64,000 nt of DNA from Fimenecus sp964540535 (GTDB lineage: Bacteria; Bacillota; Clostridia; Oscillospirales; Acutalibacteraceae): the NCBI GenBank assembly GCA_964540535.1, contig CAZIMO010000004.1, forward strand, positions 124,001-188,000, read 5' to 3'. This document shows, piece by piece, positions 10,001 through 19,073 of this stretch. The notes under the pieces are model-generated. The model worked only from the letters and a program-made list of their open reading frames with translations, was not told the origin of the DNA and made no database searches. Both the position numbers and the translations under genes were made by a program. Numbering within the stretch: the stretch's first letter is position 1; each line of letters opens with the position of its first letter.

Positions 10001-10485
10001 TCATACCACAGGGCAGTCTGCTTTGCAGAGTAAAAATCTCCGCTTGAAATAGCTTTAGGAACTTCGCCTGCAAGGCAAGCCGAAAGCGCTATCAAGCCTT
10101 CATGGTGCTTCTCTAAAAGCTCACGGTCAATACGTGGTTTAGTATAAAATCCGTCAACCCACGCTGAAGATACCATCTTGATAAGATTTTTATAACCTGT
10201 TTCATTTTTGCAAAGCAAAACAAGATGATGTCGGTCCGAATCTATACCGTGAACCTTATCAAATCTCGAACGTGCCGCAACATAAACCTCACAACCGATA
10301 ATGGGCTTAACACCGTGTTTTTTTGCCGCTTTATAAAAATCAACAGCACCGAAAAGATTGCCGTGATCGGTAATTGCAATAGCCTCCTGTCCTCTCTCTT
10401 TTGCAACAGAACAAAGCTTGTCAAGACGGCACACACCGTCAAGCAAGCTATACTCTGTATGAACATGTAAGTGGACAAAGGACAT
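7057..10485 (-). CDS. dnaE: DNA polymerase III alpha subunit, DnaE type
   Basis: 1142 residues. A replicative C-family polymerase; in Firmicutes it acts beside PolC, mainly on the lagging strand. The N-terminal PHP domain begins HLHVHTEYSLLDG (residues 5-17). The palm carries GRGSGAGSIC and the catalytic PDIDVDFC. Near the C-terminus are a helix-hairpin-helix region and an OB fold (KIMGIVNGITRKQTKNG). No 3'-5' exonuclease insertion is present, so this is DnaE and not PolC. It sits 16 bases after lysA in the lon operon. The end of the protein is comparatively free of recognisable motifs. Confidence 0.96.
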   Translation of the reverse strand: MSFVHLHVHTEYSLLDGVCRLDKLCSVAKERGQEAIAITDHGNLFGAVDFYKAAKKHGVKPIIGCEVYVAARSRFDKVHGIDSDRHHLVLLCKNETGYKNLIKMVSSAWVDGFYTKPRIDRELLEKHHEGLIALSACLAGEVPKAISSGDFYSAKQTALWYESVFGKGNYYLELQNHGINEQVRVNDGIMRISKETGIPLVATNDVHYINREDADTQKILICIATNHTIDEENSLEFESDNFYLKTEEEMCSLFPYLPEAIENTQKIADMCNFDFEFGNTKLPNFKVPDDQSHYDYFREKCYNGLVYRYGENPSKDYIERLEYELSVISNMGYVDYFLIVADFIQYARDNGIPVGPGRGSGAGSICAYCMGITNIDPIKYNLIFERFLNPERVSMPDIDVDFCYERRQEVIDYVIRKYGTDHVSQIITFGTMKARAALRDVGRAMGLSYAAVDNVAKKIPRVIGITIEDALKESDELKILYSSDEKIKQLIDTAKNVEGMPRNASTHAAGIVITDRPVSDYVPLARNDESLVTQFTMTTIEELGLLKMDFLGLRTLTVINDCVKTVKLKNPDFDIEKISYNDTKVYSLFSSGQTDGVFQCESNGMRSVFMRLKPTSLEDIIAVISLYRPGPMDSIDSYIENRHNPDKIRYKTPMLREILDVTYGCMVYQEQVMQIFRSLAGYSLGRADIVRRAMSKKKHKVLEAERAFFCEGCEKNGISKNTANEIFDDMSSFASYAFNKSHAAAYAVVAYRTAYLKYYYPCEFMSALLTSVLDDAGKIADYIEDCKRNGIAILSPNVNYSYKTFRPNVKGDKTIMFGLLAIKNLGHDFIDTIIKERELNGEYTSFYSFCKRVHGKGFNRRAVESLIKSGALDNLGGNRHELLNNLPFIIDELDDSRRRNLDGQIGFFDLIQENSSEYIMKPVEEFPTNKLLAMEKETTGLYISAHPIKEYAELISKLKCDKISEIINADEYDSKYSDSASVKIMGIVNGITRKQTKNGETMAFVNVEDVSGSIEIIVFPKLFAKYVNIFNNDVAVFVGGRLSVREEEKPKLILDFAETAESVKEKQIRKVGLFIRVDSNQSKIYFECAKYINDNSKSGEIPLYFYFADTKKYFPSKRLYPDSTLINGLKSIAGSQNVILQK

Positions 10486-10501
10486 ATCAGTACCTCAAAT
10501 T

Positions 10502-11773
10502 TTATTCAGTAACTTTTTTATAAAAATCAAAGCAGTCAAATGTTGCGAAATAATCGGCAGGAGTTTCAGCACGGCGTATAAGCTCAAAACTGCCGTCCGC
10601 TTTAAGAAGTATTTCCGCTGATTTAAGCTTACCGTTATAGTTATAGCCCATAGCAAAGCCGTGAGCGCCTGTATCGTGAATATAGATAAGGTCGCCCATA
10701 TCAATCTTTGGCAACATTCTGTCAATTGCAAATTTATCATTGTTTTCGCAAAGTGAGCCTGTTACATCATATTTATGGTCGCATTCTTCATTTTCTTTGC
10801 CCATTACCGTGATATGATGATAAGCGCCGTACATTGCAGGGCGCATAAGATTTACCGCGCAAGCGTCAACACCGATATACTCTTTATGAGTATGCTTTTC
10901 GTTAATAGCGCGAGTTACAAGCGCACCGTAAGGAGCAAGCATAAATCTGCCAAGCTCTGTAAAAATTGCAACATCTCCCATATCTGCGGGTACAAGCACT
11001 TCTTCGTAAACCTTTCTTACACCCTCGCCGATTGCGAAAATGTCATTACCATCTTGGTCGGGGCGGTAAGGAATACCGATACCGCCTGAAAGATTGATAA
11101 ACTTTATGTTTGCGCCTGTTTCTTCTTTAAGCTTAACTGCAACCTCAAAAAGAGTTTTTGCAAGTGTGGGATAATATTCATTTGTAACTGTGTTACTTGC
11201 TAAAAATGCGTGAATACCGAACTCCTCTACGCCCTTTGATTTCATAATCTTAAATGCTTCAAAAAGCTGTTCGGTTGTCATACCGTATTTAGCATCGCCC
11301 GGATTATCCATAATATTATTTGCAATTGAAAAATATCCGCCCGGATTATAACGGCAGGAAAGCTTTTTAGGAAGATGTCCGAGAGTTTTTTCAAGAATAT
11401 CAATATGAGTTATATCGTCCAGATTGATTATTGCGCCCATATCGTTTGCAAACTTAAACTCTGCAGGCGGTGTATCATTAGACGAAAACATTACATCGTT
11501 ACCTACTGCGCCGATTGCTTTTGAAAGCATAAGCTCTGTGATTGATGAACAGTCACATCCGCATCCGTATTCTCTCAAAATATTTATAAGGAACGGATTG
11601 GGTGTTGCCTTAACCGCAAAATATTCTTTAAAGCCCTTATTCCATGCGAATGCTTTTTTCAAATTTTCAGCATTCTTGCGGATACCCGCTTCGTCATAGA
11701 TATGGAAAGGAGTTGGGTATTTTGCTGCAATCTCTTCAAGTTTTTCTTTAGTTGTAAAAGGTGTTTTACTCAT
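10502..11773 (-). CDS. lysA: Diaminopimelate decarboxylase-like PLP enzyme
   Basis: 423 residues, fold-type III decarboxylase. Expected reaction: meso-diaminopimelate to L-lysine and CO2. PLP lysine in YFAVKATPNP (Lys55); glycine-rich phosphate loop LSGGIGIPY; ELGRF (PLP contact); substrate/second-subunit Cys motif GSLCENND; C-terminal TGAHGFAMGYNYNG. GGAG precedes the ATG. The start overlaps the engB stop by four bases (ATGA), so it is coupled. Related arginine/ornithine decarboxylases of this fold exist, but the GSLCE and GAHG motifs favour LysA. Confidence 0.88.
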   Translation of the reverse strand: MSKTPFTTKEKLEEIAAKYPTPFHIYDEAGIRKNAENLKKAFAWNKGFKEYFAVKATPNPFLINILREYGCGCDCSSITELMLSKAIGAVGNDVMFSSNDTPPAEFKFANDMGAIINLDDITHIDILEKTLGHLPKKLSCRYNPGGYFSIANNIMDNPGDAKYGMTTEQLFEAFKIMKSKGVEEFGIHAFLASNTVTNEYYPTLAKTLFEVAVKLKEETGANIKFINLSGGIGIPYRPDQDGNDIFAIGEGVRKVYEEVLVPADMGDVAIFTELGRFMLAPYGALVTRAINEKHTHKEYIGVDACAVNLMRPAMYGAYHHITVMGKENEECDHKYDVTGSLCENNDKFAIDRMLPKIDMGDLIYIHDTGAHGFAMGYNYNGKLKSAEILLKADGSFELIRRAETPADYFATFDCFDFYKKVTE

Positions 11774-12363
11774 TTTAATTCTCCTAAATATTCTTCAATA
11801 TATTTTTTTAATGTATCAAGTCCTGCGCCGGTTTCCGCTGAAAAGGGAATAAGTCTTTCTTCGGGCACAAAGCTCATTTCTTTTTTTGAATTCTCAATTC
11901 GTTCGTTATATTCTTTTTTCTTTTTAAGCTTATCTGATTTAGTCATTACAACTATAAATTCATAGCCGTTTGCCTGTAAAAACTCCATCATCATTATATC
12001 GTCTTTTGTTGGCGGATGACGCATATCAACAAGCTGAACAACAAGCTTTATGTTTCGGTCGGAATTAAAATAACCTTCCATCATTTCTGCCCAACGCTGT
12101 TTTTCTGTTTTGGCAACCTTTGCATAACCGTAGCCGGGCAAATCCACAAAATTAACATTTTCAGCACCATAGAAATTGATTGTAACCGTTTTACCCGGGA
12201 CAGAGCTTACTCTCGCCAAGCTTTTACGCTGAAACAGCTTATTAAGAAGCGAGCTTTTGCCAACATTTGAACGGCCTGCAAATGCAATTTCGGGCAAATC
12301 GCTTACAGGAAGCTGACCGAAAGTACCGTATGCCGCTTTAAATTCTGCTTTATCATATCTCAT
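11770..12363 (-). CDS. engB: Ribosome biogenesis GTPase EngB/YsxC
   Basis: 197 residues. A TrmE-Era-EngA-YsxC GTPase needed for assembly of the 50S subunit. G1 GRSNVGKSSLLN (about 30-41), G2-region T in SSVPGKT, G3 DLPGYG, G4 TKSD, G5 SAETG. It lies between lon (3-base gap) and lysA (4-base overlap). The lon-ysxC order is the conserved Firmicutes arrangement, which supports the name. Confidence 0.96.
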   Translation of the reverse strand: MRYDKAEFKAAYGTFGQLPVSDLPEIAFAGRSNVGKSSLLNKLFQRKSLARVSSVPGKTVTINFYGAENVNFVDLPGYGYAKVAKTEKQRWAEMMEGYFNSDRNIKLVVQLVDMRHPPTKDDIMMMEFLQANGYEFIVVMTKSDKLKKKKEYNERIENSKKEMSFVPEERLIPFSAETGAGLDTLKKYIEEYLGELK

Positions 12364-12366
12364 AAT

Positions 12367-14718
12367 TTACACCAAAGCTGTTTTAAGAACATCATCGCCT
12401 GTTGAAGCGAATACAAAATTCAGCTTTTCTTTAACCTTTTCATCAATTTGTTGAAGATCGCTTCTGTTAGCCTCGGGTACAATTACGGTTTTAATACCCT
12501 CTATGTATGCCGCCATTGTCTTTTCACGAAGTCCGCCTATGGGAAGAACTCTGCCTGTAACGGTAATTTCGCCCGTCATTGCAACATCTGCTTTAGCCTT
12601 ACAGCCTGAAAGCGCCGAAACAAGAGCGGTGAAAATAGTAACGCCTGCCGAAGGACCGTCTTTAGGAACTGCACCCTCAGGGAAGTGAATATGAATATCT
12701 TTATTTTTGTAAAATTCATTATCAATTCTGTATTTTTCAGCATTTACACGGATATAACTTATTGCTGCTTTTGCAGATTCTTTAATAACATCGCCGAGCG
12801 AGCCTGTAAGCTCAAGTCTGCCTGTGCCGTTCATAACAGCAACTTCAACAGTAAGCATAGTTCCGCCAACCGATGTATAAGCAAGACCGTTTACTACACC
12901 GATACGGTTTTCTTTTACTGCGTCGTCGGGCTTGAATTTAACGGGTCCTAAATACTTTTCAATGTCATTGGGCTTTACCGAAACCTTGCCGTCATAGCCT
13001 TTAGCATATTCAACTGCAATTTTGCGGAAAACCGACGCAATTGTCCGTTCTAATACACGAACGCCCGCTTCTTTAGTATAACCGCTGATAATATTCTTTA
13101 AAGCCTTATCAGTTATTTTTACATTGGACTTTTTAAGTCCGTTAGCTTTAATTTGCTTTGAAACCAAATGATTTTTGGCAATATTAAACTTCTCTTCATA
13201 TGTATATCCGGGTAAATCAATGATTTCCATTCTATCAAGAAGCGGCGCGGGAATTTTACTTTTATCATTAGCTGTTGTAAGGAAAAGCACATGGCTTAAA
13301 TCATAAGGAATTTCAAGATAATGATCGACAAAGGCATTGTTTTGTTCACTGTCAAGCACTTCCAAAAGTGCAGATGACGGATCACCGCGGTGGTCAGAGC
13401 CTAACTTGTCCACTTCGTCAAGAAGAATGAGAGGATTTGAGGATTTTGCCGATTCGATAGCTTCGATAATTCTGCCCGGCATTGAACCGATATAAGTTTT
13501 TCTGTGTCCTCTTATATCTGCTTCGTCACGGACACCGCCTAAAGAAATTCTCGCATAGCTTCTTCCCATAGCGCGCGCCAAGGATTTTGCTATTGATGTT
13601 TTACCCACGCCAGGAGGTCCCGCTAAACAAATAATCTGACCTTGAATGCCGGGATTAATTTTTCTGACTGCGAGAAATTCAATTATTCTTTCTTTCACAT
13701 CACGAAGTCCGTAATGCTCTTTGTCAAGAATAGACATTGCATTTTCAATATCAAGATTATCTTCGGTAAACTCATTCCACGGAAGTGAAACAATCTTATC
13801 AAGATAATTTCTTGTTACCGCCGATTCCGGACTTGACGACTGCATTTTCATCATACGGTCGCACTCTTTAAGAAGTTTTTTTTCGGTATCTTCTGAAAAT
13901 CCGATAGCCTTAATCTGCTCTTTATAGTTTTCTGCCTCACTTATTGCGCCGTCGCCCTCATTAAGCTCTTCTGAAATGGCTTTAATCTGTTCACGCAAAT
14001 AATAGTCGCGCTGATTTGCTTCCATTTGCTCTTGAACCTTTTCATTGATTTGCTCTTCAATTGCAAGCAATTCAACCTCACGGGCAAGAATAATGCAAAG
14101 ACGCTCGGCTCTTTTTAAAGGATTAAGCTCTTCAAGCAAGGCTTGCTTTGATGAATACTCAAGAGGGATATTAGAAAGTATGTAGTCTGTAATTTCAGAA
14201 GCTTCTTTACGCACTGAAACACCCACTGCAATATCCGGCGGAAGCTTTGGAATGTAATAAGCATATTCGTCAAATGTGCTTATAAGACGGCGTACAAGAG
14301 CCTCTTCATACATTTTATCCTCTGCCGAAACCTTTTCGGTTTCAATTTTATGTACAATTGCAGAAATATAAGGATTAGCCGTCGCAATGTGAATAAGCTC
14401 TGCACGGTAAAGTCCGTGAACCACTACACGCAAGGTATCAGTACCGGGAAGCTTCATAACCTGTTTAATCTCGCAAACTACACCTGCCGTATATAAATCG
14501 TCATATCTTGGGTCATCGCATTCCATATCCATTTGTGCTGTGAGAAACACATTGGTTTTCTTTTCCATTGCGGCACGAACGGCGCGGACAGATTTTTGTC
14601 TGCCCACATCAAAGTGCATTGTCATTCCCGGAAATATAACTAATCCCCTCAAAGCAACTGTTGGCATTGAAAAAGATTTTTCATTAAATTCGTTAAATAA
14701 GTTTTGGCTGTTTTCCAT
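12367..14718 (-). CDS. lon: ATP-dependent Lon protease (LonA)
   Basis: 783 residues, matching LonA. Cytosolic AAA+ protease for misfolded and regulatory proteins. N-terminal substrate domain (1-200, PTVALRGLVIFPGM), coiled middle, Walker A GPPGVGKTS (about 353), Walker B LILLDEVDKL, sensor region, then the protease domain with the Ser/Lys dyad: DGPSAG near 677 and Lys in the GGLREKTMAA region near 720. First gene of the operon to aroK. AGGAGTG lies unusually far from the ATG (about 14 bases). No CtsR or CIRCE site was seen upstream. Confidence 0.97.
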   Translation of the reverse strand: MENSQNLFNEFNEKSFSMPTVALRGLVIFPGMTMHFDVGRQKSVRAVRAAMEKKTNVFLTAQMDMECDDPRYDDLYTAGVVCEIKQVMKLPGTDTLRVVVHGLYRAELIHIATANPYISAIVHKIETEKVSAEDKMYEEALVRRLISTFDEYAYYIPKLPPDIAVGVSVRKEASEITDYILSNIPLEYSSKQALLEELNPLKRAERLCIILAREVELLAIEEQINEKVQEQMEANQRDYYLREQIKAISEELNEGDGAISEAENYKEQIKAIGFSEDTEKKLLKECDRMMKMQSSSPESAVTRNYLDKIVSLPWNEFTEDNLDIENAMSILDKEHYGLRDVKERIIEFLAVRKINPGIQGQIICLAGPPGVGKTSIAKSLARAMGRSYARISLGGVRDEADIRGHRKTYIGSMPGRIIEAIESAKSSNPLILLDEVDKLGSDHRGDPSSALLEVLDSEQNNAFVDHYLEIPYDLSHVLFLTTANDKSKIPAPLLDRMEIIDLPGYTYEEKFNIAKNHLVSKQIKANGLKKSNVKITDKALKNIISGYTKEAGVRVLERTIASVFRKIAVEYAKGYDGKVSVKPNDIEKYLGPVKFKPDDAVKENRIGVVNGLAYTSVGGTMLTVEVAVMNGTGRLELTGSLGDVIKESAKAAISYIRVNAEKYRIDNEFYKNKDIHIHFPEGAVPKDGPSAGVTIFTALVSALSGCKAKADVAMTGEITVTGRVLPIGGLREKTMAAYIEGIKTVIVPEANRSDLQQIDEKVKEKLNFVFASTGDDVLKTALV

Positions 14719-14753
14719 AGATTTAAATATATCACTCCTATTATTGAAATAAT

Positions 14754-14782
14754 ATTATATAATAAAAAGTTTTTTCCTGCAA
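14754..14782 (-). promoter_or_regulatory. Promoter of the lon operon
   Basis: TTGCAG, 17 bases, TATAAT on the minus strand; the leader is about 30 bases. The 280-base gap 14719-14998 holds this promoter and the divergent serC promoter; the AT-rich stretch between them (14783-14903) shows nothing else. Confidence 0.65.
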
Positions 14783-14903
14783 TAAATTGGCGAATTTTTT
14801 TTGAAAAATAACATTTCAGTCTAACTTTGTTAAAAATATTAACAATTATTTTTACACTTAATTTAAACTAATAAAATTCTTTGTTATTTTTTTGAATAAG
14901 TTG

Positions 14904-14932
14904 TTGACATTTAGTTATTTCTTTGCTACAAT
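14904..14932 (+). promoter_or_regulatory. Strong sigma-A promoter of serC-serA
   Basis: TTGACA, 17 bases, TACAAT; the start codon is about 60 bases downstream. Confidence 0.8.
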
Positions 14933-14998
14933 ACGGTCAATACATTATTGAAATCACATATACTAAATTGTGAAAGAGTATTTTTGGAGGTCTATATT

Positions 14999-16081
14999 AT
15001 GGCAAGAGTTTACAATTTTTCAGCAGGTCCCTCAATGCTTCCCGAAGAGGTTCTTAAAAAAGCTGCGGCAGAAATGCTTGATTATGAAGGCAGCGGTCAA
15101 TCCGTTATGGAGATGAGCCACCGTTCCAAGGTTTATGACAGCATTATTAAAGGCGCAGAACAGCTTCTCCGTGAGCTTATGAATATTCCCGATAATTATA
15201 AGGTTCTTTTCTTGCAAGGCGGTGCTTCAACACAGTTTGCGGCAATCCCTCTCAATTTTATGAATAAAAACGGTAAAGCTGATTTCGTAATTACAGGTCA
15301 GTGGGCAAAAAAAGCTTATCAAGAAGCGCAGAAATACGGCGAATGTAATGTTGTTGCATCTTCTGCCGACAAAACATTCTCATATATTCCAAAGCTTGAC
15401 AAAGAAACTTTCACAAAAGACGCAGACTATTTTTATATTTGTATGAACAACACAATTTACGGTACTGTTTATCACGAATTACCCGACACAGGCGATATTC
15501 CTCTTATTGCGGATATTTCATCCTGCTTCCTTTCAGAGCCTATTGATGTTTCAAAATTCGCAATGCTTTACGGCGGCGCACAGAAAAATGTTGCTCCCGC
15601 AGGACTTACAATCTGTATTATCCGTGAAGATATGCTTGGCAATGCAAGGGATATTACACCCACAATGCTCAATTACAAAACCATGGCAGATAACGATTCT
15701 CTTTATAACACTCCTCCCTGCTATACAATTTATATCTGTAAGCTTGTGCTTGAGTGGCTTAAAGAAATGGGCGGACTTGAGGCTATGAAAGAGAGAAACG
15801 AGAAGAAAGCAAAGCTTCTTTACGATTTTCTTGATAACAGCAAGATGTTCAAAGGAACCGTTGTACCCGAGGACCGTTCGCTTATGAATGTTCCTTTTGT
15901 TACAGACAGTGAGGAGCTTAACGCAAAGTTTATTAAAGAAGCAACAGAAGCAGGTTTTGTTAATCTTAAAGGACACAGAACAGTAGGCGGTATGAGAGCC
16001 TCAATCTACAACGCAATGCCTGTAGAGGGTGTTGAAAAGCTTGTCGCATTTATGGCTGATTTTGAAAAAGCAAATTCATAA
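14999..16081 (+). CDS. serC: Phosphoserine aminotransferase
   Basis: 360 residues, PLP enzyme making 3-phosphoserine from 3-phosphohydroxypyruvate with glutamate. Begins with the family signature VYNFSAGPSMLPEEVL. PLP region QGGASTQFA; PLP lysine in YGGAQKNVAPAG (near 196); C-terminal GGMRASIYNA (substrate Arg). The ATG at 14999 was chosen because TTTTTGGAGG lies 8 bases upstream; an upstream in-frame ATG at 14948 has no ribosome site. It is co-transcribed with serA, 12 bases downstream. Confidence 0.97.
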   Translation: MARVYNFSAGPSMLPEEVLKKAAAEMLDYEGSGQSVMEMSHRSKVYDSIIKGAEQLLRELMNIPDNYKVLFLQGGASTQFAAIPLNFMNKNGKADFVITGQWAKKAYQEAQKYGECNVVASSADKTFSYIPKLDKETFTKDADYFYICMNNTIYGTVYHELPDTGDIPLIADISSCFLSEPIDVSKFAMLYGGAQKNVAPAGLTICIIREDMLGNARDITPTMLNYKTMADNDSLYNTPPCYTIYICKLVLEWLKEMGGLEAMKERNEKKAKLLYDFLDNSKMFKGTVVPEDRSLMNVPFVTDSEELNAKFIKEATEAGFVNLKGHRTVGGMRASIYNAMPVEGVEKLVAFMADFEKANS

Positions 16082-16093
16082 GGAGTAATCATA

Positions 16094-17257
16094 ATGTACA
16101 ATATACTTACACTTAACAAAATTTCAGAAACAGGACTTTGCCGTTTCAGCGACAAATACAACTGTTCTTCAAATGCAGAAGCACCGGATGCAATTCTCGT
16201 GCGTTCGGCGTCAATGCACGATATGGAATTAAGCGAAAATACTCTTGCAATTGCCCGCGCAGGTGCAGGCGTAAACAATATTCCTGTTGACAAATGCAGT
16301 GAAGACGGCGTTGTTGTGTTTAACACGCCGGGCGCTAATGCAAATGCTGTTAAAGAGCTTGTTATTGCCGGACTTTTGCTCTCTTCAAGAAAGGTAATTC
16401 CTGCTATTGAATGGGCAAAAACTCTTAAAGGAAACGGAGATACTGTTCCTAAAGATGTTGAAAAGGGCAAAAGTGCTTTTGCAGGTCCCGAAATACTCGG
16501 TAAAACCTTGGGCGTTGTAGGTTTGGGCGCAATCGGTATTCTTGTTGCAAACACTGCGGCTGCGCTTGGTATGAATGTTATAGGCTATGACCCGTATCTT
16601 TCGATTCAGCAAAGTATCAATCTTAATCATCATGTGCAGTTCACAGATAATATTAACGAAATCATCACCAAATCTGATTATATTTCACTTCATGTTCCGC
16701 TTAATGACAGTACAAGAGGTCTTGTTAACAAAGACAGTATTTCTCAGATGAAAGACGCTGTCCGTATTCTCAATTTTGCACGCGGTGAGCTTGTAGATAC
16801 AAACGATGTTCTTGAAGCTTTACAAAGCGGAAAGGTTGCCGCTTATGTAACCGATTTCCCGAATGACGCAGTAATAGGCGCGCCGGGTGTTATTGCTATA
16901 CCCCATCTTGGCGCGTCAACACCCGAATCAGAGGACAACTGTGCGATTATGGCTGTAAACCAAATCGCAGATTTCCTTGAAAACGGAAACATTGTAAATT
17001 CTGTTAATTTCCCTGCAATTTCATTGCCTTCAAGCGATAAGCACAGACTTACAATTGCACACAGAAATATTTCGGGTATTGTAAGCAAGATTACATCTGC
17101 TTTCGCAAACGAAGATGTAAACATTGATAATATGGTCAACAAGTCAAAGGGCGAATATGCTTATACAATAGTTGAAACCGACACAGAAGCGTCACCCGAA
17201 GCTATTGAGGCACTTAAAAACATCAACGGTATTATCAGAATTCGAGTTTTAAAATAA
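16094..17257 (+). CDS. serA: D-3-phosphoglycerate dehydrogenase with ACT domain
   Basis: 387 residues. First step of serine synthesis. NAD-binding motif GLGAIG (about 142-147), substrate/active-site elements GAGVNNIP, the Arg region LNFARGELVD and the catalytic His in IPHLGASTPES. It lacks the long intervening domain of some SerA proteins and ends in a short ACT domain (about 318-387) with HRNISGIVSKIT, which suggests serine feedback control. AAGGAG precedes the ATG; a strong terminator follows. Confidence 0.95.
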   Translation: MYNILTLNKISETGLCRFSDKYNCSSNAEAPDAILVRSASMHDMELSENTLAIARAGAGVNNIPVDKCSEDGVVVFNTPGANANAVKELVIAGLLLSSRKVIPAIEWAKTLKGNGDTVPKDVEKGKSAFAGPEILGKTLGVVGLGAIGILVANTAAALGMNVIGYDPYLSIQQSINLNHHVQFTDNINEIITKSDYISLHVPLNDSTRGLVNKDSISQMKDAVRILNFARGELVDTNDVLEALQSGKVAAYVTDFPNDAVIGAPGVIAIPHLGASTPESEDNCAIMAVNQIADFLENGNIVNSVNFPAISLPSSDKHRLTIAHRNISGIVSKITSAFANEDVNIDNMVNKSKGEYAYTIVETDTEASPEAIEALKNINGIIRIRVLK

Positions 17258-17276
17258 TTATTTCTCTAAAAATAAC

Positions 17277-17320
17277 AAAAACGGTATTTCAGCAAGATAA
17301 GTTACTGAAATACCGTTTTT
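17277..17320. terminator. Bidirectional terminator between serA and the exonuclease gene
   Basis: Perfect 12-bp stem ACGGTATTTCAG (17281-17292) / CTGAAATACCGT (17305-17316), with A-run and T-run flanks, so it can end both convergent transcripts. Confidence 0.9.
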
Positions 17321-17339
17321 CTTTTTGAAAAGTTAATCA

Positions 17340-18206
17340 TTATTCTTGTTGATTATTATTTTCTTTTGTATGAATTATTTCACTGTAATTACGCTTGATA
17401 TCAAGTCGGTCATAGAATTTTTTAACACGGAGATTCACTCTGAATTCACGGTTGCAGTTAGGGCAAAAGAAAAGTCCGCGGAATGACTGATTTACAAATT
17501 TCCACTTTTTTACTGTTTCTACCTTACCGCCGCAAATATCGCAGTAACAGTTAAAAAGATTTTTGTCAATTAACGGATCGTTTTTATCTTTAATTACATA
17601 GGGGTGAAAATCAAGTCTTGCATAGAACTCATTATCGCAAATTTTTACAAACTCAGTTAATTTATCTGAATTAAAAACCTTTTTAAAGCATTCTGCGCTT
17701 AATAAACTATCGTCAAGCGCCCTGTGATGAGGATATTTTTCGGGGTCAATCTCGAGACATTCCGCCGCATAAGAAAGGCCTGCCTGCTGAACATTCTCCA
17801 TATTTATAAAGCACTGACAGTATCTTTGCAAATCAGCATATTTTGTAATGAAGCTGATATTCTTTGTATCAAGAAAGCACTTGAAATTGGTTTGCAGGGT
17901 ACGGATATCCGTATCGCCCCATGTCATTATCAAAGCCTCCTCGCCCACCCATTCGGCAAATTTTTCAATAACTGCCGAAAATGGCTCGCCGTTGCGAACA
18001 TCTTCATTTGTGATATGCGTAAGATTTTTAATTCTTGAACGAAGCTTACGTGATACTACAGGGCGAACAAGCGCAGAAAATGTATCAACCGTATTAAGCT
18101 TACTGTCGAGCTTTACAGCTCCTATTTCAATTATCTCATTTATAAACTTTTCAGCGGACTTCATATAAGAATTATTCCACTCTAAATCCATTATTATGTA
18201 ATTCAT
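17340..18206 (-). CDS. DEDDh-type 3'-5' exonuclease with C-terminal zinc ribbon
   Basis: 288 residues. RNase T/DnaQ-like exonuclease: ExoI motif MDLEW (Asp7, Glu9), ExoII around WGDTDIRTL, ExoIII HHRALDDSLLSA (His and Asp). This resembles the KapD/sporulation-inhibitor branch of the family. The C-terminal 80 residues add a zinc ribbon with CDIC and CPNC pairs (about 222-262), an unusual extension. Last gene of the LCP-fol cluster, 22 bases after folK. Whether the substrate is RNA or DNA cannot be told. Confidence 0.85.
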   Translation of the reverse strand: MNYIIMDLEWNNSYMKSAEKFINEIIEIGAVKLDSKLNTVDTFSALVRPVVSRKLRSRIKNLTHITNEDVRNGEPFSAVIEKFAEWVGEEALIMTWGDTDIRTLQTNFKCFLDTKNISFITKYADLQRYCQCFINMENVQQAGLSYAAECLEIDPEKYPHHRALDDSLLSAECFKKVFNSDKLTEFVKICDNEFYARLDFHPYVIKDKNDPLIDKNLFNCYCDICGGKVETVKKWKFVNQSFRGLFFCPNCNREFRVNLRVKKFYDRLDIKRNYSEIIHTKENNNQQE

Positions 18207-18228
18207 AAACCACCCAAAAATGCTAATA

Positions 18229-18711
18229 TTATATCAGTTTATCCTTTGAACAGTAAAAACGCACTCCTGTTTTTTTAAGTGCATTTTCAACTGTTTTTCT
18301 TTCTAAAATATCTTCAAAATCCAAATCAAGCAACGGTTTTAAGACAAAATCACGCTCTAACATACGGGGATGTGGCAAAATAAGCGTATTTGTATTTTTA
18401 ATTTCATTTCCATACAAAAGCAAATCCACATCAATTATCCGCGGACCGTTTTTAATTGTACGCACCCTACCCAAACCTGCTTCAATTCCCAGAGCTGCAC
18501 CGAGAAGATTATCTGCATTAAGCTCGGTTTCTATCTCAACAACCATATTAAGGAAATCATCTTGATTATAGTAGCCTACGGGATCCGTTTCATAGACATT
18601 GGAATAATCTGTAACCATTGTAAGAGGTAAAAGTTTGAGAGCGTTAATGACATCTTTAAGATTTTGAATTCTGTCGCCGATATTTGTGCCTATTCCTAAA
18701 TAAGCTTTCAT
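18229..18711 (-). CDS. folK: 2-amino-4-hydroxy-6-hydroxymethyldihydropteridine pyrophosphokinase
   Basis: 160 residues, complete HPPK. It transfers pyrophosphate from ATP to the hydroxymethylpterin. N-terminal YLGIGTNIGDR; YETDPVG; the signature GPRIIDVDLLLYG with the Mg-binding DVD; LPHPRMLERDFVL at the C-terminal side. The ATG overlaps the folB stop (ATGA), so it is translationally coupled. In many bacteria FolB and FolK are fused; here they are separate. Confidence 0.96.
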   Translation of the reverse strand: MKAYLGIGTNIGDRIQNLKDVINALKLLPLTMVTDYSNVYETDPVGYYNQDDFLNMVVEIETELNADNLLGAALGIEAGLGRVRTIKNGPRIIDVDLLLYGNEIKNTNTLILPHPRMLERDFVLKPLLDLDFEDILERKTVENALKKTGVRFYCSKDKLI

Positions 18712-19070
18712 ACTCTTGACCTCTCAATTTCAACGGCTACATAGGAAAAATCGGCTTTTATAGGTGCTTCGGGCTTTTTAAGAAGAATTTTTAAGGTTTG
18801 GATTTTATCAAATTCTTCAAAAAGAGCGTCAGATACTCTTTGTGCTACCTTTTCAAGCAAATCGTTTTTTTCGCTTTGAGCAACACGGCGAATAGTTTTT
18901 ATGATTTTGGCATAGCTTACCGTATCGTCAACATTATCGCTTTCGCAAGGCGCGGACAAATCCACCCCTGCTTCAACATCAAATATAAAATTTTGACCGT
19001 CAAGTTTTTCTTCAGGATTAACTCCGTGATAGCAGAAAAGCTTTAAATCTTTAACAATAATTTTATCCAT
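18708..19070 (-). CDS. folB: Dihydroneopterin aldolase
   Basis: 120 residues. It converts 7,8-dihydroneopterin to the hydroxymethyl pterin and glycolaldehyde. Family start DKIIVKDLKLFCYHGVNPEE, including the YHG active-site region, then VDDTVSYAKI and a Lys in LKKPEAPI. No Shine-Dalgarno precedes the ATG; the preceding 60 bases are a copy of the dispersed leader element (19074-19129), which may provide ribosome entry. Confidence 0.95.
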   Translation of the reverse strand: MDKIIVKDLKLFCYHGVNPEEKLDGQNFIFDVEAGVDLSAPCESDNVDDTVSYAKIIKTIRRVAQSEKNDLLEKVAQRVSDALFEEFDKIQTLKILLKKPEAPIKADFSYVAVEIERSRV

Positions 19071-19073
19071 ATC

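Noticed and set aside
15551..15976. 141-codon frame antisense to serC
   Set aside because: Lies wholly inside serC, whose motifs are intact; Cys/Ile/Lys-rich composition is typical of a reverse-strand shadow.
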